Assembly: GCA_002482565.1 (NCBI GenBank)
Contig: DLGG01000096.1
Span: forward strand, 1-39,553
DNA length: 39,553 bases
Source of the DNA: Solidesulfovibrio magneticus
GTDB taxonomy: Bacteria > Desulfobacterota > Desulfovibrionia > Desulfovibrionales > Desulfovibrionaceae
Reading direction: 5' to 3'
Made by a program: the position numbers and the translations under genes. This document shows, piece after piece, positions 9,473 to 15,581 of this stretch (position 1 is its first letter; every line of letters begins with the position of its first letter). The notes under the pieces are model-generated. The model was not told where the DNA came from and did not search any database. It saw only the letters and a list, made by a program, of their open reading frames with translations.

Positions 9473-9760
9473 TTAGAGGCCTTCGGTCAGGATGACGCGG
9501 TAGTCGCAGCCCAGGCGTCGGGCGCGGCTCGCTTCCTGGTAGGCCGGGCTGTGGTAGAAGTCGCGCGCCGCCTGCATGGAAGCGAATTCCAGGATGATGA
9601 CGCCTTGGGCCTCGGGACCTTCCAGGGTTTCGCACAAGCCGTACACGGCGCGCGGCGTGGCGTCATGGCCTTGCATGGCGACCTGGACCGTCTGGGCGTA
9701 GCGGTCGTAGTGGGCCTGTTCCCGCAGCCTTTCCCGGATGAAGATCAAATACGCGGCCAT
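9473..9760 (-). CDS. DUF1330 family protein
   Basis: This 95-residue protein begins MAAYLIFIRERLREQAHYDR and contains GVIILEFASMQAARDFYHSP then AYQEASRARRLGCDYRVILT. The iE-F-s...A..fy.spaYq..r.R pattern is characteristic of DUF1330, a dimeric alpha/beta-barrel fold related to EthD-like proteins. No catalytic role can be assigned. AAGGAGG sits six bases upstream of the ATG. It is the last gene of a probable minus-strand group with the SDR and NTF2-like genes, though a 111-base gap with an inverted repeat separates it from the SDR. Confidence 0.88.
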   Translation of the reverse strand: MAAYLIFIRERLREQAHYDRYAQTVQVAMQGHDATPRAVYGLCETLEGPEAQGVIILEFASMQAARDFYHSPAYQEASRARRLGCDYRVILTEGL

Positions 9761-9780
9761 GTGGCCTCCTTGTTGTTTCG

Positions 9781-9823
9781 CGTGCCCGGCCGCTCCCGGG
9801 CCTTGGCGGCGCGGCCGGACACG
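9781..9823. repeat. Inverted repeat in the leader of the DUF1330 gene
   Basis: CGTGCCCGGCCGC (9781-9793) and GCGGCCGGACACG (9811-9823) are complementary at 12 of 13 positions, and the thirteenth is a G-U pair on the minus-strand RNA. It lies about 20 bases upstream of the start of the DUF1330 gene, just before its ribosome-binding site. On the plus strand it is followed by TTTTCGTT, so it could instead stop antisense transcription. Confidence 0.5.
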
Positions 9824-9871
9824 TTTTCGTTGCTTTAACGCCGAGCCGTGTTGTCCAAAAGCCTCAGCGCC

Positions 9872-10651
9872 CTAGGCCACCGGAATGGTTCCGCCGTCGA
9901 TGACGATTTCGGTTCCGGTGATGGCAGCGGCCAGGGGCGAGGCCAGGAAGGCGATAAGGTTGGCCACTTCGTCGGGCCTGGCCGGCCGCCCGAGGGGGAT
10001 GCCGCCCAGGGCCTGCATGATGATCCGTTTGCCGCCCTCGTAGTCCGTGCCGGCCTGATCAGCCAGGCGATGGGCCAGGGCGGCGGCGGCTTCGGTCTCC
10101 ACCCAGCCGGGCGACACTCGCACGACCCGGACGCCCTGGGGGGCGAGTTCCTTGGACAGGCTTTTGCTGTAGGTGGAAAGGGCGGCCTTGGCGGCGGCGT
10201 AGGCGGTGGTGGACTGCGGCAGGGGCAGCCGGTCCTGGATGGAGGTCACGTGGATGACGACGCCCGAACCCTGGGCGATCATGGCCGGGAGCAGGGCGCG
10301 GTCGAGGCGCACGGCAGCCATGAGGTTGCAATCGAGTTCCTTGCGCCAGACCTCGTCGCCCAGGGCGGCGAAGCCTCCGGACGGGGCGGAGGAGCCGCCG
10401 AAGACATGGACCATGACGTCGAGTCCTTGCAGGCGCTCGGCCACGGCCCGGGCGACGTCGGCGCAGCCTTCGGGAGTCGTCAGATCGGCGGCGACGAAGG
10501 CCTCCCGGGCCAAGTCCTCGGGCCGGGTCCGGGCGACCGAAAGCACGTCGGCCCCGGCCTGGCGCAGGGCTTGGGCGACGGCCGCGCCGATGCCTTTTGT
10601 CGCGGAAGTCACCAGGGCGCGTTTCCCGGCCAGTTCCAGGTTCATTGACAT
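9872..10651 (-). CDS. SDR-family oxidoreductase
   Basis: This 259-residue Rossmann-fold dehydrogenase starts MSMNLELAGKRALVTSATKG. The cofactor loop TSATKGIGAAVAQAL is the TGxxxGxG motif with Ser-Ala replacing the first glycine position. AADLTT binds the adenine ring, and HVTSIQ carries the catalytic serine region. Tyr and Lys are in STTAYAAAKAALS, and the C-terminus ends GTEIVIDGGTIPVA as in classical SDRs. The substrate is unknown. GGAG lies eight bases upstream of the ATG at 10651; a second in-frame ATG is at 10645. Its start overlaps the stop of the NTF2-like gene by ten bases, indicating coupling. The HxlR regulator is the likely controller. Confidence 0.92.
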   Translation of the reverse strand: MSMNLELAGKRALVTSATKGIGAAVAQALRQAGADVLSVARTRPEDLAREAFVAADLTTPEGCADVARAVAERLQGLDVMVHVFGGSSAPSGGFAALGDEVWRKELDCNLMAAVRLDRALLPAMIAQGSGVVIHVTSIQDRLPLPQSTTAYAAAKAALSTYSKSLSKELAPQGVRVVRVSPGWVETEAAAALAHRLADQAGTDYEGGKRIIMQALGGIPLGRPARPDEVANLIAFLASPLAAAITGTEIVIDGGTIPVA

Positions 10652-10977
10652 GGTTTGATCTCCAGTGCTGTGATGCCCTGAGCCGACAGCTGAAATCGTT
10701 GGTCGAGCTCGATGGGGCTGCCGGGGAAGTCGCCGATGACCCGCGTTTTGACGGTCACGCCGTCGTCGTGGCCGTGGTGGCCCAGGACTTCGGTCTGGTA
10801 GCGATATTGCCGTTTCGTTTGGGCGTGCCAGTCGGCTATGGCCTTGGGGCCACGGTGTTCGCGGCCTTCGTCGTAAACGAGGGCGTTTTCGTCGAAACAG
10901 CGCTCAAGGCCGGAATAATCCGAGGCGTTGCTGGCCGCGAAATAGTCGGCCACGGGGTTGGGGAGGGGGCTTGGCAT
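10642..10977 (-). CDS. NTF2-like / SnoaL-fold protein
   Basis: This 111-residue protein starts MPSPLPNPVADYFAASNASD. It has the pattern VADYFAASNASD..GLERCFDENALVYDEGREHRGPKAI, followed by IADWHAQT and VTVKTRVIGDFPGSPIELDQ then RFQL. This is the cone-shaped NTF2/SnoaL fold found in small isomerases, lyases and binding proteins. It overlaps the SDR start downstream and faces the HxlR regulator across a 92-base divergent promoter region. That arrangement is common for small detoxification-like operons controlled by HxlR proteins. The exact reaction is unknown. Confidence 0.88.
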   Translation of the reverse strand: MPSPLPNPVADYFAASNASDYSGLERCFDENALVYDEGREHRGPKAIADWHAQTKRQYRYQTEVLGHHGHDDGVTVKTRVIGDFPGSPIELDQRFQLSAQGITALEIKPCQ

Positions 10978-11069
10978 GGCGGGCCTCGTTGTTTGTTGTG
11001 AAGGTATGCAGACTAGTAAGCCCGCCGGGGCGCTTCTTCAAGAACGCACGGGAAAGTGAGCGACTCACC
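10978..11069. promoter_or_regulatory. Divergent promoter/operator region of the NTF2-like gene and HxlR regulator
   Basis: The 92-base gap contains GTATGC and GTAAGC as an imperfect direct repeat 12 bases apart (about 11005-11022), with ACTAGT between them. GTGAG-CGA-CTCAC, a 5-bp inverted repeat, ends three bases before the regulator's ATG. Either could be the HxlR operator. No clear -35/-10 pair is visible. Confidence 0.4.
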
Positions 11070-11408
11070 ATGAGGAAAGCGTATACGGCCGTGACGGCGG
11101 CCGAGGATGTCGAAAAAGCTTTGCATCTGCTGGAGGGGCGCTGGAAGCTGCTGATCCTGTTTCACCTGTTTGGCGGGCAGGTGCAGCGCTATAGCGATCT
11201 GGAGCGGCTCATCCCCGGGATCTCCCAGAAGATGTTGGCTCAGCAGTTGCGGCAGCTGGAGGCGGACGGGCTGGTGTCGCGAAAAGTGTATCCCCAGACG
11301 CCGCCCAAGGTGGAGTATCGCTTGACCGAGTGGGGCCAGGCTTTGTGTCCGGCCCTGGACGCGCTGCTTTATTGGGCCGAGCAACGCCCCGAGGCCGACG
11401 CCGGCTGA
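11070..11408 (+). CDS. HxlR-family transcriptional regulator
   Basis: This 112-residue winged-helix protein begins MRKAYTAVTAAEDVEKALHL. It carries the HxlR core: LLEGRWKLLILFHLFGGQVQ, YSDLERLIPGISQKMLAQQL, RQLEADGLVSRKVYPQTPPK and VEYRLTEWGQAL. Members bind as dimers and often respond to reactive electrophiles or aromatics, usually regulating a divergent neighbour. The ATG at 11070 is chosen over the open frame to 10971 because the family homology begins here; the ribosome-binding site is weak. There is no obvious redox cysteine near the N-terminus, so a thiol switch is not supported. It is transcribed away from the NTF2-SDR group. Confidence 0.93.
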   Translation: MRKAYTAVTAAEDVEKALHLLEGRWKLLILFHLFGGQVQRYSDLERLIPGISQKMLAQQLRQLEADGLVSRKVYPQTPPKVEYRLTEWGQALCPALDALLYWAEQRPEADAG

Positions 11409-11455
11409 CGGCGCGTCCACCCCCGTTTCCCCGTATTCCTCGTATCCGCACCTGC

Positions 11456-11585
11456 CCCACCCGCTCGTGGCACCCCCGCCCGCCACAGACGGCCAGGGGG
11501 TCCGGGGGGATTATCCCCCCGGCGGGTCACGGGCAGCGCCCGTGCGGGTCCGGGCAGCGCCCGGCGGGTGCAGGGCCGCGCCCTG
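11456..11585. repeat. Long dispersed repeat, copy 2, with palindrome and three tandem hairpins
   Basis: This is copy 2 of the element at 9311, in the same orientation and 2145 bases further on. It has the same 10-bp palindrome and three hairpins: CACGGGC-AGC-GCCCGTG, CCGGGC-AGC-GCCCGG and CAGGGC-CGC-GCCCTG. It lies between the convergent HxlR and chemotaxis-receptor genes and ends one base before the receptor's stop codon. Confidence 0.9.
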
Positions 11586-11586
11586 C

Positions 11587-13455
11587 TTATACCAACGCCC
11601 GAGGGGCGGCGCGGCCTTCGCGTTCGAGTTCTTCCATGAGGGCGGCCAGTTCCTGGGTTTGTTCGGCCAGTTCGGCCACGGCCCGGGATGCGTCGGCCAG
11701 GGTGCGGGAGCTGGCCTCGGCCGTGGCGCTGACGGCCTCCACCGAGCGGTTGATTTCCTCGCTGGTGGCGGACTGCTGTTCTGCCGCAGTGGCGATGGAG
11801 CGCACCTGATCCGAAGCGCTTTCGACCAGGGCGACGATGCTGGAGAGCGCCTCGCCGGCGGTGGCGGCCAGGGAGTTGGCCTTTTCCACGGCTCCGGCGG
11901 CGGCGTCCACGTTGCCGACGTTGCGACGGGCTCCGTCCTGGATGCCGCGGATGGCGTCGCCGACTTCCTTGGTGGCGGTCATGGTCTTTTCGGCGAGTTT
12001 ACGCACCTCGTCGGCCACCACGGCGAAGCCGCGCCCGGCGTCGCCGGCCCGGGCGGCCTCGATGGCGGCATTAAGCGCCAAGAGGTTGGTCTGGTCGGCG
12101 ATGTCGGAGATGACGTTCATGATGGCCCCGATGTCCTGGGCCTGCTTGCCCAGCGCCCCCATGTCGGCCTTGAGGCTTTGGGCCTGGCGCTCCACCGCGC
12201 CGATGGCGGCCACCACTTCTTCCACCACGCCCGAGCCGTCCACGGCCTTGGAACGGGCCGCCTCGGCGGTCTGCGAAGCGGACGAGGCGTTTCTGGCGAC
12301 CTCCAGGACCGTGGCGTTCATTTCTTCCATGGCCGTGGCGGTTTCGGCCATGCGCCGGGACTGGTCCTCGGCCCCCTGGCTGGATTCGGCGATGCGGTCG
12401 GCGAGCTGCGAGGAGGCGGCTTCGACCACGGACACCACGCCGCCCAGGCGAGAAGCGGCGTGGGCCAGTCCTTCGGCCCGGGCCTGTTCGGCCTTGCGGG
12501 TGGCGTCCTCGGCCAGCCGGGTGGCCGCTTCGGCGGCCCGGGCCTTTTCCTCGGCTTCATTGGTCTTGGTTTCGATGGCGGCCATGTTGTCGCGCAGGGT
12601 GGCCACCATGGCGTTGAGGGCGGCCTGCATCCGGGCGGCCTCGTCGTTGCCGACGGCGTCCAGGCGCACGGACAGGTCGCCGGCGGCGCACTGCATGGCG
12701 GCCTGGGTGGTCTGGCGGATGGGGCCGGTGATGGAGGCCATGATGATGAGGCTCAGGCCGATGAGGACGGCCAGTCCCAGGCTGCAAGCCACGACGATGG
12801 CGGTCAGGGCGTCGCGGATGCGGGCGGCGTTGTCGGCCTTGATGGCGGCCTTGGTGCGCTCGACGTTGTCGATGTACACGCCCGTGCCGAGCCAGAGGTC
12901 GGTGCCGGGGATGGCGACGGCGTAGGCGAGCTTGGGCTGGTCGCCGGCCCCGGGCTTGGGGAAGACGTATTCCACGAAGCCGCCGGCGGCGGCCGCTTTG
13001 GCGAGTTCGCGGACGAAATAGACGTTGTTCTTGTCTTTGAGGTCGCCCAGGTCTTTGCCCTGGTTGTTCTTGGCCGGCGGCAGGGCGATGTTGACCGTGC
13101 CCTGGTAGACGAAGAAGTAGCCGGACTTGTCGTCCTCGAAGCGGAAGACGTCGACCATGTTGCGGATGATGTCGTAGCGCTTTTCTTTATCCGGCACATC
13201 TTTGACGATGGCGGCAATAGCCTGGGCCATGCCATTGGACGCAACGGCCAGCTTTTGCCGTTCGCCTTGCAGCATGATGGCCTGGGCGGCGGAGACGGTA
13301 TGGTCTTCGAGTCGCTGGAGCTCGCGGGAGAACGTGAGGATCATGCCGGCCGTGAACAGGGCGAAAAGCGCCAGCAGCAGGACAAAGCGCCAGGAGAGGG
13401 AGAAACGGCGCAGAACGCCAAACGCGCCGCCGGAACCGGAAGGTTGTACAGCCAC
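11587..13455 (-). CDS. Methyl-accepting chemotaxis protein with a Cache sensor domain
   Basis: This 622-residue receptor starts (GTG)AVQPSGSGG. TM1 is near residues 20-40 (WRFVLLLALFALFTAGMILT). A periplasmic single-Cache domain follows, including SGYFFVYQGTVNIALPP and GTDLWLGTGVYID. TM2 is near 215-245, then HAMP, then a long coiled-coil signalling domain whose hairpin tip is DIADQTNLLALNAAIEAARA and FAVVADEVRKLAE. It signals to CheA-CheW; the ligand is unknown. There is no C-terminal CheR-tether pentapeptide. GTG at 13455 is chosen because AGGAGG lies six bases upstream; the frame's upstream GTG at 13470 overlaps that site. It lies downstream of the small-RNA-like array on the same strand. 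Confidence 0.93.
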   Translation of the reverse strand: MAVQPSGSGGAFGVLRRFSLSWRFVLLLALFALFTAGMILTFSRELQRLEDHTVSAAQAIMLQGERQKLAVASNGMAQAIAAIVKDVPDKEKRYDIIRNMVDVFRFEDDKSGYFFVYQGTVNIALPPAKNNQGKDLGDLKDKNNVYFVRELAKAAAAGGFVEYVFPKPGAGDQPKLAYAVAIPGTDLWLGTGVYIDNVERTKAAIKADNAARIRDALTAIVVACSLGLAVLIGLSLIIMASITGPIRQTTQAAMQCAAGDLSVRLDAVGNDEAARMQAALNAMVATLRDNMAAIETKTNEAEEKARAAEAATRLAEDATRKAEQARAEGLAHAASRLGGVVSVVEAASSQLADRIAESSQGAEDQSRRMAETATAMEEMNATVLEVARNASSASQTAEAARSKAVDGSGVVEEVVAAIGAVERQAQSLKADMGALGKQAQDIGAIMNVISDIADQTNLLALNAAIEAARAGDAGRGFAVVADEVRKLAEKTMTATKEVGDAIRGIQDGARRNVGNVDAAAGAVEKANSLAATAGEALSSIVALVESASDQVRSIATAAEQQSATSEEINRSVEAVSATAEASSRTLADASRAVAELAEQTQELAALMEELEREGRAAPRALV

Positions 13456-13569
13456 GAAAGGCCTCCTCACGCGGGATGTCGCAGGTTGGAGAAGGATAAG
13501 CTGGCTGCAACACTACGGGAAAGGCCAGGACATGGCAACGCGCGGCCGGGAACAGAGATCGCGATGGAC

Positions 13570-13603
13570 AAAAAAGGCGGCCCCCGCCGGGGAAGCGGGG
13601 GCC
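13570..13603 (-). terminator. Terminator of unit C
   Basis: On the minus strand GGCCCCCGC pairs with GCGGGGGCC (plus positions 13595-13603 and 13579-13587) around a UUCCCCG loop. GCC and then six T residues follow (13575 down to 13570). Confidence 0.88.
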
Positions 13604-13703
13604 TTTCAAGGAGGGAGGAGAGGATGTGCGGTCACGCCGTTTGCCGGTTGCCTGCCGGCGCGGCGTTGACGTCCGGGCCTGAGGGGTGGCCTGGGCCGTC
13701 GAT
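13570..13703 (-). ncRNA. Candidate C-rich small RNA, unit C
   Basis: The predicted RNA of about 134 nt starts near ATCGACGG at 13703, about nine bases after the start of the -10-like TATAGA. The body is GC-rich without a usable start codon and ribosome-binding site. Near its 3' end CTCTCCTCCCTCCTTG (about 13622 to 13607) is complementary to Shine-Dalgarno sequences and lies just before the terminator stem. It is paralogous to units A and B in promoter, 5' end, C-rich tract and terminator loop. The transcript itself is inferred. Confidence 0.6.
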
Positions 13704-13706
13704 ACA

Positions 13707-13749
13707 TCTATAAGACCGGATCATGAAAACGGCATGGAGCGGAGATGAA
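13707..13749 (-). promoter_or_regulatory. Unit C promoter with three 11-bp direct repeats
   Basis: On the minus strand TTCAT starts at 13749, TCCAT at 13738 and TTCAT at 13727, exactly 11 bases apart. The -10-like TATAGA starts at 13712, 15 bases after the third box. The arrangement is identical in units A and B and resembles PhoB/OmpR-type activator sites that take the place of a -35 element. Confidence 0.65.
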
Positions 13750-13766
13750 TTCGGCGAAGGACCGGC

Positions 13767-13798
13767 AAAAGGAAACCCCCGCCGGGGAGCGGGGGTTT
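13767..13798 (-). terminator. Terminator of unit B
   Basis: On the minus strand AAACCCCCGC pairs with GCGGGGGTTT (plus positions 13789-13798 and 13773-13782) around the loop UCCCCG, followed by CC and TTTT (13770 to 13767). Confidence 0.87.
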
Positions 13799-13910
13799 CG
13801 CTGTCGAGGAGGGGGAGAACAGGCTTCCGGTTGCGGGAGGGGACCGCTCCGGGGGCCGTGTGTTTGGCGGCAAGTGCAGGGGCCGGAGGGAGTGGCCGTC
13901 TGCCGTTGAT
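13767..13910 (-). ncRNA. Candidate C-rich small RNA, unit B
   Basis: The predicted RNA of about 144 nt begins near ATCAACGG at 13910. It contains several C-rich tracts (CTCCCTCC, CCCCTCCC and, before the terminator, TTCTCCCCCTCCTCG), each able to pair with Shine-Dalgarno sequences. It shares its 5' end, C-rich tract and terminator design with units A and C, while the body is diverged. No coding potential is seen. The transcript is inferred from promoter and terminator signals. Confidence 0.6.
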
Positions 13911-13914
13911 TGAA

Positions 13915-13957
13915 GAGATAGTCCCCGCCCATGAAACGGCCATGGCCGCTCCATGAA
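13915..13957 (-). promoter_or_regulatory. Unit B promoter with three 11-bp direct repeats
   Basis: On the minus strand TTCAT starts at 13957, GCCAT at 13946 and TTCAT at 13935, exactly 11 bases apart. The -10-like TATCTC starts at 13920, 15 bases after the third box, as in units A and C. Confidence 0.65.
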
Positions 13958-13988
13958 TTCCAGCTTAGAATTCGTTTTCGACGTCGCG

Positions 13989-14022
13989 AAAAAGGAAGTC
14001 CCCGCCGGGGAGCGGGGACTTC
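13989..14022 (-). terminator. Terminator of unit A
   Basis: On the minus strand GAAGTCCCCGC pairs with GCGGGGACTTC (plus positions 14012-14022 and 13995-14005) around the loop UCCCCG. It is a perfect 11-bp stem followed by C and TTTTT (13993 to 13989). Confidence 0.9.
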
Positions 14023-14145
14023 GTTCAAGGAGGGGGAGAGCGTCCTTGGGACCGCCTGAGGATGGGAGGGGCCATCCGGTATGGCGAAACAAGGCTGAGG
14101 GTTTTGTCTTGGGTGTCTCGCCCGGGCGTTTCCGCCTCGTTCGAT
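13989..14145 (-). ncRNA. Candidate C-rich small RNA, unit A
   Basis: The predicted RNA of about 157 nt begins near ATCGAACG at 14145. It contains CCCCTCCCATCC in the body and CTCTCCCCCTCCTTG before the terminator. It is the first of the three units, starting right after the histidine kinase gene: its promoter boxes begin at 14194, and the kinase stop codon is at 14202-14204. Read-through from the kinase operon would also transcribe it. The transcript is inferred. Confidence 0.62.
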
Positions 14146-14151
14146 GGCTAC

Positions 14152-14194
14152 TGTATAGGAGTGGGACGTGAAACGGGAATGGCCGCAGGATGAA
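14152..14194 (-). promoter_or_regulatory. Unit A promoter with three 11-bp direct repeats
   Basis: On the minus strand TTCAT starts at 14194, GCCAT at 14183 and TTCAC at 14172, exactly 11 bases apart. The -10-like TATACA starts at 14157, 15 bases after the third box. No TTGACA-like -35 element is present, which fits an activator-dependent promoter. Confidence 0.67.
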
Positions 14195-14201
14195 CGATAA
14201 T

Positions 14202-15581
14202 TTAACTTTTGGCCCGCCCGGCCGGGAAGGCCAGGGTGACGCGCAGGCCGGGGCTGTTGTCGCCCAGGCGCAGCTCGGCCTGGTGCAGGCCGGCGGCGGC
14301 GGCGACCAGGGACAGGCCCAGGCCGCTGCCCGGGGTGTTGCGGCTTGATTCCAGACGGGTGAAACGCTCCAGGACGAATTCGCGGTGCTCGGGGGGGATG
14401 CCCGGACCGGTGTCGGCCACGGTGAGTTCCGGGCCGGCCGGGCCGGCGGTGAGCGACAGGGTCACCCGGCCGCCGTCGGGGGTGTACTTGACGGCGTTGT
14501 CCAGGAGGTTGGCCAGGGCCTGGGAGAGCAGATGGCGGTTGCCGGGCACGGTCATCTGGGGGGCGAGGTCCACTTCCAGGGTCAGGCCGGCTTCCTCGGC
14601 CACGGGCTCGTAGAGTTCGGCGGCGTCGGCGGCCAGGTTCGTCAGGTCGATGTCGGTGAAATCTTGGCGGCGGGCTCCGGATTCGGCCTGGGCGATGGTT
14701 AAAAGCGCGTTGAAGGTCTGCAGCAGCCCGTCGATCTCGGTGATGGCCCGTTCCAGGGCCTGGCGGCAGGTCTCGGGCTCCAGGGGGCGGGACAGGGTGA
14801 TCTCCAGCCCCGAGCGGATGCGGTTGAGGGGTCCGCGCAGGTCGTGGGCGATGTTGTTGGAGACCTGCTTGACGCCGTCCATGAGGCGGCCGATCTGGTC
14901 GAGCATGGCGTTTAGGTTCTCGGCCAGGCGGTCGAATTCGTCGCCGGCCCCCCGAGTGGGGATGCGGCGGGTCAGGTCGCCGTTCATGATTTCCCGGCTG
15001 GCCTTGGTGATGACGTCGATGCGCTTGAGCATCCAGCGGCTGGTCAAAACGCCGCCGGCCCCGCCGAGAACGACGGTTAAGAGCATCCCCCAGATGAGCG
15101 CATCGACGATGAGGCGTTCCACCTTGACCCGCTCGGACACGTCGCGGCCGACCACCAGATGGAAGTTGCCGGGCAGCAGGAAGTAGCGCATCCGCACCCG
15201 TCGCGGCTCGAAGTTCTCGGTGTCCTCCAGGGTGGCGTCGAACCAGCCCGAGCCGGTGTCCTTGAACTTGGGCCATTCGGGCAGATTGCCGGCCAGGGGA
15301 TTGAACTTCCAGTCAGTGAGGAGATAGACGCTCGATCCGGCCTTGTCCTTGGCCACGCGCGATTTGATGACGCGGATAAGCCCGGTCAGCCCGAGCTGGC
15401 TGTACTGTTCGGCCAGACCCTGGATTTCGGCGTTTATGGTCTCGTCGGTCTGGCGTTCCATGAAGCCGGCCGTGGACGAATAGATGAACCACAGCAGCAC
15501 CAGCACCGACAGGCCGAAGGCGGCCATGTGCAGGATGGACAGGCGCAGGGTGGAGGAGCGCAGGAGCTTAGTGGCTATCAC
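14202..15581 (-). CDS. Membrane sensor histidine kinase
   Basis: This 459-residue kinase starts MIATKLLRSSTLRLSILHMA. It has TM1 near residues 13-35, a periplasmic region of about 120 residues, TM2 near 158-180 and HAMP to about 235. The phosphoacceptor is His246 in NNIAHDLRGPLNRIRSGLE. The ATP-binding domain shows LLDNAVKYTP (N box), VADTGPGIP (G1) and GSGLGLSLV (G2). HDLRGPL is typical of the kinase class that pairs with OmpR-type regulators. Its start overlaps the regulator gene by 14 bases, so the two are cognate partners. The signal is unknown. Three small-RNA-like units follow its stop. Confidence 0.95.
   Translation of the reverse strand: MIATKLLRSSTLRLSILHMAAFGLSVLVLLWFIYSSTAGFMERQTDETINAEIQGLAEQYSQLGLTGLIRVIKSRVAKDKAGSSVYLLTDWKFNPLAGNLPEWPKFKDTGSGWFDATLEDTENFEPRRVRMRYFLLPGNFHLVVGRDVSERVKVERLIVDALIWGMLLTVVLGGAGGVLTSRWMLKRIDVITKASREIMNGDLTRRIPTRGAGDEFDRLAENLNAMLDQIGRLMDGVKQVSNNIAHDLRGPLNRIRSGLEITLSRPLEPETCRQALERAITEIDGLLQTFNALLTIAQAESGARRQDFTDIDLTNLAADAAELYEPVAEEAGLTLEVDLAPQMTVPGNRHLLSQALANLLDNAVKYTPDGGRVTLSLTAGPAGPELTVADTGPGIPPEHREFVLERFTRLESSRNTPGSGLGLSLVAAAAGLHQAELRLGDNSPGLRVTLAFPAGRAKS

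Larger units (their letters stand above)
13456..14201. other. 746-bp gap holding three tandem small-RNA-like units
   Basis: This is the largest non-coding stretch in the window. On the minus strand it holds units A, B and C, each with promoter boxes, transcribed body, C-rich tract and terminator, spaced about 210-240 bases apart. The remaining bases from 13456 to 13569 form the leader of the chemotaxis receptor, in which no clear promoter was recognised. Reading frames crossing this gap are Pro/Ser/Arg-rich, run through the terminator hairpins and lack ribosome-binding sites, so no protein is annotated. Confidence 0.8.

Noticed and set aside
11467..13713. 748-residue plus-strand open frame
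   Set aside because: It runs antisense to the chemotaxis receptor, which has intact domains; the frame is Gly/His-rich and starts inside a repeat.
13632..14092. Minus-strand open frames of 103 and 123 residues in the gap between kinase and chemotaxis receptor
   Set aside because: They run through terminator hairpins, are Pro/Ser/Arg-rich and lack ribosome-binding sites. Their mutual resemblance is explained by the repeated RNA units.
14138..14177. The unit A promoter considered as a sigma28 flagellar promoter because of GTTT with a short spacer
   Set aside because: The expected TAAAGTTT and GCCGATAA elements are absent in all three units; phased direct repeats plus a -10-like hexamer explain the conservation better.
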